From Oopsacas minuta (lineage: Eukaryota; Porifera; Hexactinellida; Lyssacinosida; Leucopsacidae), in NCBI GenBank assembly GCA_024704765.1, contig JAKMXF010000314.1, forward strand, positions 236,630 to 300,629: 64,000 nucleotides of DNA, written 5' to 3'. The notes beneath the pieces were generated by a model. It was not told the origin of the DNA, did no database searches, and was given only the letters and a program-made list of their open reading frames with translations. Within the stretch, counting starts at the first letter, position 1. Each line of letters opens with the position of its first letter. This document shows positions 61,889 to 64,000 of the stretch, piece after piece. The translations under genes were made by a program, and so were the position numbers.

Positions 61889-62508
61889 CACTAGTTTTCA
61901 ACAACAGCCATGTCTTGTCAAGGTGATACATAATTGATTGACTTATTGTTGGCAATGAGTATTTTCAACCCTTTATCGTGGTAGGCATGGTTAGGGATTG
62001 TAAATTTTATCAAAGCCATGGAATATTGAATGCATGAAGGGACCGAAATACATGCTGATCGATGATAGTGTACAATGGATTTAATTGGAGTGGCCTAATT
62101 GCTATCCAATAAAGTATTGATTAGTAGTATTTTGGTCATAGTAACCTAGTACTGCGTACCGCACGGGATAATACGGACACCGTACGTTACGCAGCCTTCC
62201 GTACCGTACTTACTCACTCTGTACGGACTGAGTACGCACTCCTTACGAAATCAAATCGGATAATCGGTATACTTATCTCGTGTTTAGTTAATAAGATTTC
62301 TCAATGATGAATATATTTGATTATTTATTTAACAGCATATAACAGATAATCATGCATTTACCTTGGAATAAATTCACTTTTCCCTTATTAACTGTGTATG
62401 ATTTATTTGTGCCCTAAAATGCTCCAGTACTTATTTCGTTTTGCTATTACTAATATATTACTTGAGCATTGCATATTTCTGTCAAATCGTTAATCAGAAT
62501 TTGTAATC

Positions 62509-63030
62509 ATGTCTCAAACTCAACAGCTCGATGATGCTTTCTGTATAACTGAGAAGCGCAGGTTTCTTCATATTATTTACAAAATCGATGAACTTTTTGT
62601 TATCTCAGTTTATAGAAGGGGTGGAAATCGGAAAATTAAGTGTAAAAAATGTGATAAGAGTTTCACTGGTTCTGATACTAGAAGAATAGCTTAGATAGCT
62701 GGTGGAAAATTTTCAAATGATGCACAAGTGTCAGCTTGTAAGAATGAATAATATTTAAAATTGGAAATAATATCACGAATCAATAAGGATATTGGGAATA
62801 AGCACCTTTTGAATGGTGTATTTGTGAGTACAGATGGGCTAATTTATTTGAGAACAGCCAATGTCACTAGGATGTTGAAAGATAGGTATCTGAGGGCAAA
62901 AGAATTAACTGAACTCGGTTCAGAAATGTGCATGTCTCCCAAGATCCAAATTATTGGCATATTATTTTCCGTAGTTGTGCAGCTCATGGACTAGAACAAT
63001 TTTCCTATAGCCAAAAATCTTTTTTCTTTT
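62509..63030 (+). pseudogene. hAT-type transposase fossil (BED-like finger plus DUF659-like region)
   Basis: The N-terminal ORF (62509-62694) ends in RKIKCKKCDKSFTGSDTRRI, a BED-type C2H2 finger start. A TAG interrupts it where the family continues with His and a second Cys; those follow in frame as ACKN. A second open stretch (62761-62994) includes GVFVSTDGLIYLRTANVTR and KELTELGSE, resembling the DUF659 segment of hAT transposases ('G.iYLrsiDtS', 'vGxeNVV'). A frameshift near 62955 is needed to read RSCAAHGLEQFSY, matching the 'CaaHgLdL' motif of the same family. The rest, including the C-terminal dimerisation domain, is not visible. Just upstream (62145-62270) is a stretch rich in GTAC/CGTAC that may be the 5' end of the element. 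Confidence 0.6.
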
Positions 63031-63539
63031 ATCATAGGACATGAGATGCGTAATAGTACCACAGTGGCTTTATCTAGACTTAGAGCGAATTTTCATCATC
63101 CTATAAGCTTTGGAAAATGTTACCATTTAATTTAGTGTAGTTTGACACCTGGGGATCATAATTTTCTTGAGAAAATTCCTGAAATTTTGTAATCAAATGT
63201 CATGCTTAGTGGATGGCATAATTGAATTCATTATTCACCTCTATTATAAAAATATACATAGGCATATAATTCTCGTTATGGGAAAATACTCATCAGAATG
63301 ACAGCTCAAAGTTTTAACCTATTATTTGTTCAGAATATAATCTTCTGAATTATGATGAGAGCTAAGCATTTCACTTTGAATATTTTCTCCATGGTTCAGT
63401 TAATTTTGATTTCACATAATGTGTCCGGGCACATAATACCTTGCTCTACTTACCCCTCAAACTCACTGTGGCCAGTCGTGGCCAGGTAATATCAAGTTTA
63501 AGTGCTATTTGTCATAATATTATCTATAATTTAGAACTA

Positions 63540-63770
63540 AATCCAGCCTCCCCCAATATCAAACTTCGATCATAGATATTTGCTGAGGAGTGACACAAAT
63601 TATGATCTTAGAGAATCAAAAGGTGACAACGAAGTCATAATTTCATCATATTTATGAATTTTCGATCAAGAGTCGAATTTATCTGACCCAAGCCAAAAAC
63701 CAAAATAATCTTGTATGGCAAAATCAGCCCTAGAGGTATACCAGTTTCATAAATCAATTACTAACATACG
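63540..63770 (+). repeat. Dispersed repeat family fragment
   Basis: AAGTCATAATTTCATCATAT, GATCAAGAGTCGAATTTATC, GGCAAAATCAGCCCTAG and TACCAGTTTCATAAATCAAT follow the order of the 24- and 52-kb copies. Confidence 0.6.
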
Positions 63771-63771
63771 A

Positions 63772-63822
63772 AGATATATATATATATATATGTATAAAGA
63801 CATATATATATATATATATATG
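63772..63822 (+). repeat. (TA)n runs
   Basis: Two TA tracts are separated by TGTATAAAGACA, directly after the repeat fragment. A similar short (TA)n tract lies at about 38834-38849, next to another member of the same family. Confidence 0.9.
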
Positions 63823-64000
63823 GTATATTTGCGTTTTAATAGTATAGGTATACGTAATTGTGTATTTAGAGATGTTACGAAGCATGGAAATGTTTAAAAT
63901 TGTAAAATTTAGGCTGGTATTAGAGGATAAGTAGATATAATTGACATTTTACAGTTGGAAGTAACCCATAAATGGTATAGATTTTCGATGTGATGATATA

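Larger units (their letters stand above)
50741..64000 (-). other. Presumed upstream intron of the JIP3/4 gene; unannotated parts
   Basis: The acceptor at 50741 (TTTTATCTAG) implies an exon further up, not seen before 64000. Beyond the listed elements, 50741-51124, 51501-52199, 52811-53790, 53820-55680, 57441-58701, 61890-62508 and 63031-63539 hold no recognised gene. Minus-strand sequence at about 54970-55600 gives scattered frames such as FWIANYVKDAEKWPRITLS and LKAIGQWCRYNQREETF. These look like a decayed protein, possibly another transposon, but I cannot name it. Confidence 0.5.

Noticed and set aside
61683-61955. 90-codon minus-strand ORF as a host or transposase exon
   Set aside because: It crosses the right end of the RAG1-like element, has no recognisable domain, and ORFs of this length occur by chance throughout the window.

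Overview
The window looks like AT-rich nuclear DNA from an arthropod. Exons are small and bounded by GT/AG, introns exceed 15 kb, and the sequence is dense with decayed DNA transposons. There is no sign of operons, plasmid or phage. A crustacean such as a parasitic copepod would fit, but that is only an impression.

The one host gene I can defend runs on the minus strand through most of the window. It is a JNK-interacting scaffold protein of the JIP3/JIP4 (sunday driver/UNC-16) family. Three exons are visible: 50511-50740, 32721-32970 and 16688-17061. Their splice phases join exactly (2+1, then 0+0) and their translations follow the family order: coiled-coil tail, 'DAYGW' block, then the start of the C-terminal beta-propeller. 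The introns between them are 17,540 and 15,659 bp. N-terminal exons should lie at higher coordinates and C-terminal exons at lower coordinates; I could not find them here.

Almost everything else is mobile DNA, read as intronic. From left to right: a short hairpin (899-993) and a long palindrome (1958-2675); a ZBED5-like hAT fossil (3113-4440); a complete Ginger-like transposon with an intron-containing integrase-type gene, about 120-bp inverted repeats and a GGTC target duplication (5273-6828); a hAT-type non-autonomous element with an 8-bp duplication (9025-9989); mariner copy 1 (12628-13941) abutting a second ZBED5-like hAT (about 13950-15884); a TA-flanked pogo-type MITE (20146-20483); a 1-kb foldback (22560-23480); a CR1/L2-like LINE split by a pogo/jerky element (33507-37503, with pogo at 34099-36099); a foldback element with 28-bp ends (38873-39899); a Tc1-like element nested in an inverted-repeat element (42268-44078); a Mutator-like transposase fossil (44780-46140); mariner copies 2 and 3 (47443-48774 and 55683-57012); a RAG1/Transib-like transposon fossil with RSS-heptamer ends (58703-61888); and a DUF659-type hAT fossil (62509-63030).

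The most notable item is the RAG1-like element. Its broken transposase keeps the three acidic positions in RAG1/Transib-like contexts and a degenerate C-terminal zinc-knuckle-like motif. Its two ends share a perfect 13-bp inverted repeat that begins with the CACAGTG heptamer. A second notable item is the Ginger-like element, an integrase-bearing cut-and-paste transposon with nearly identical ends.
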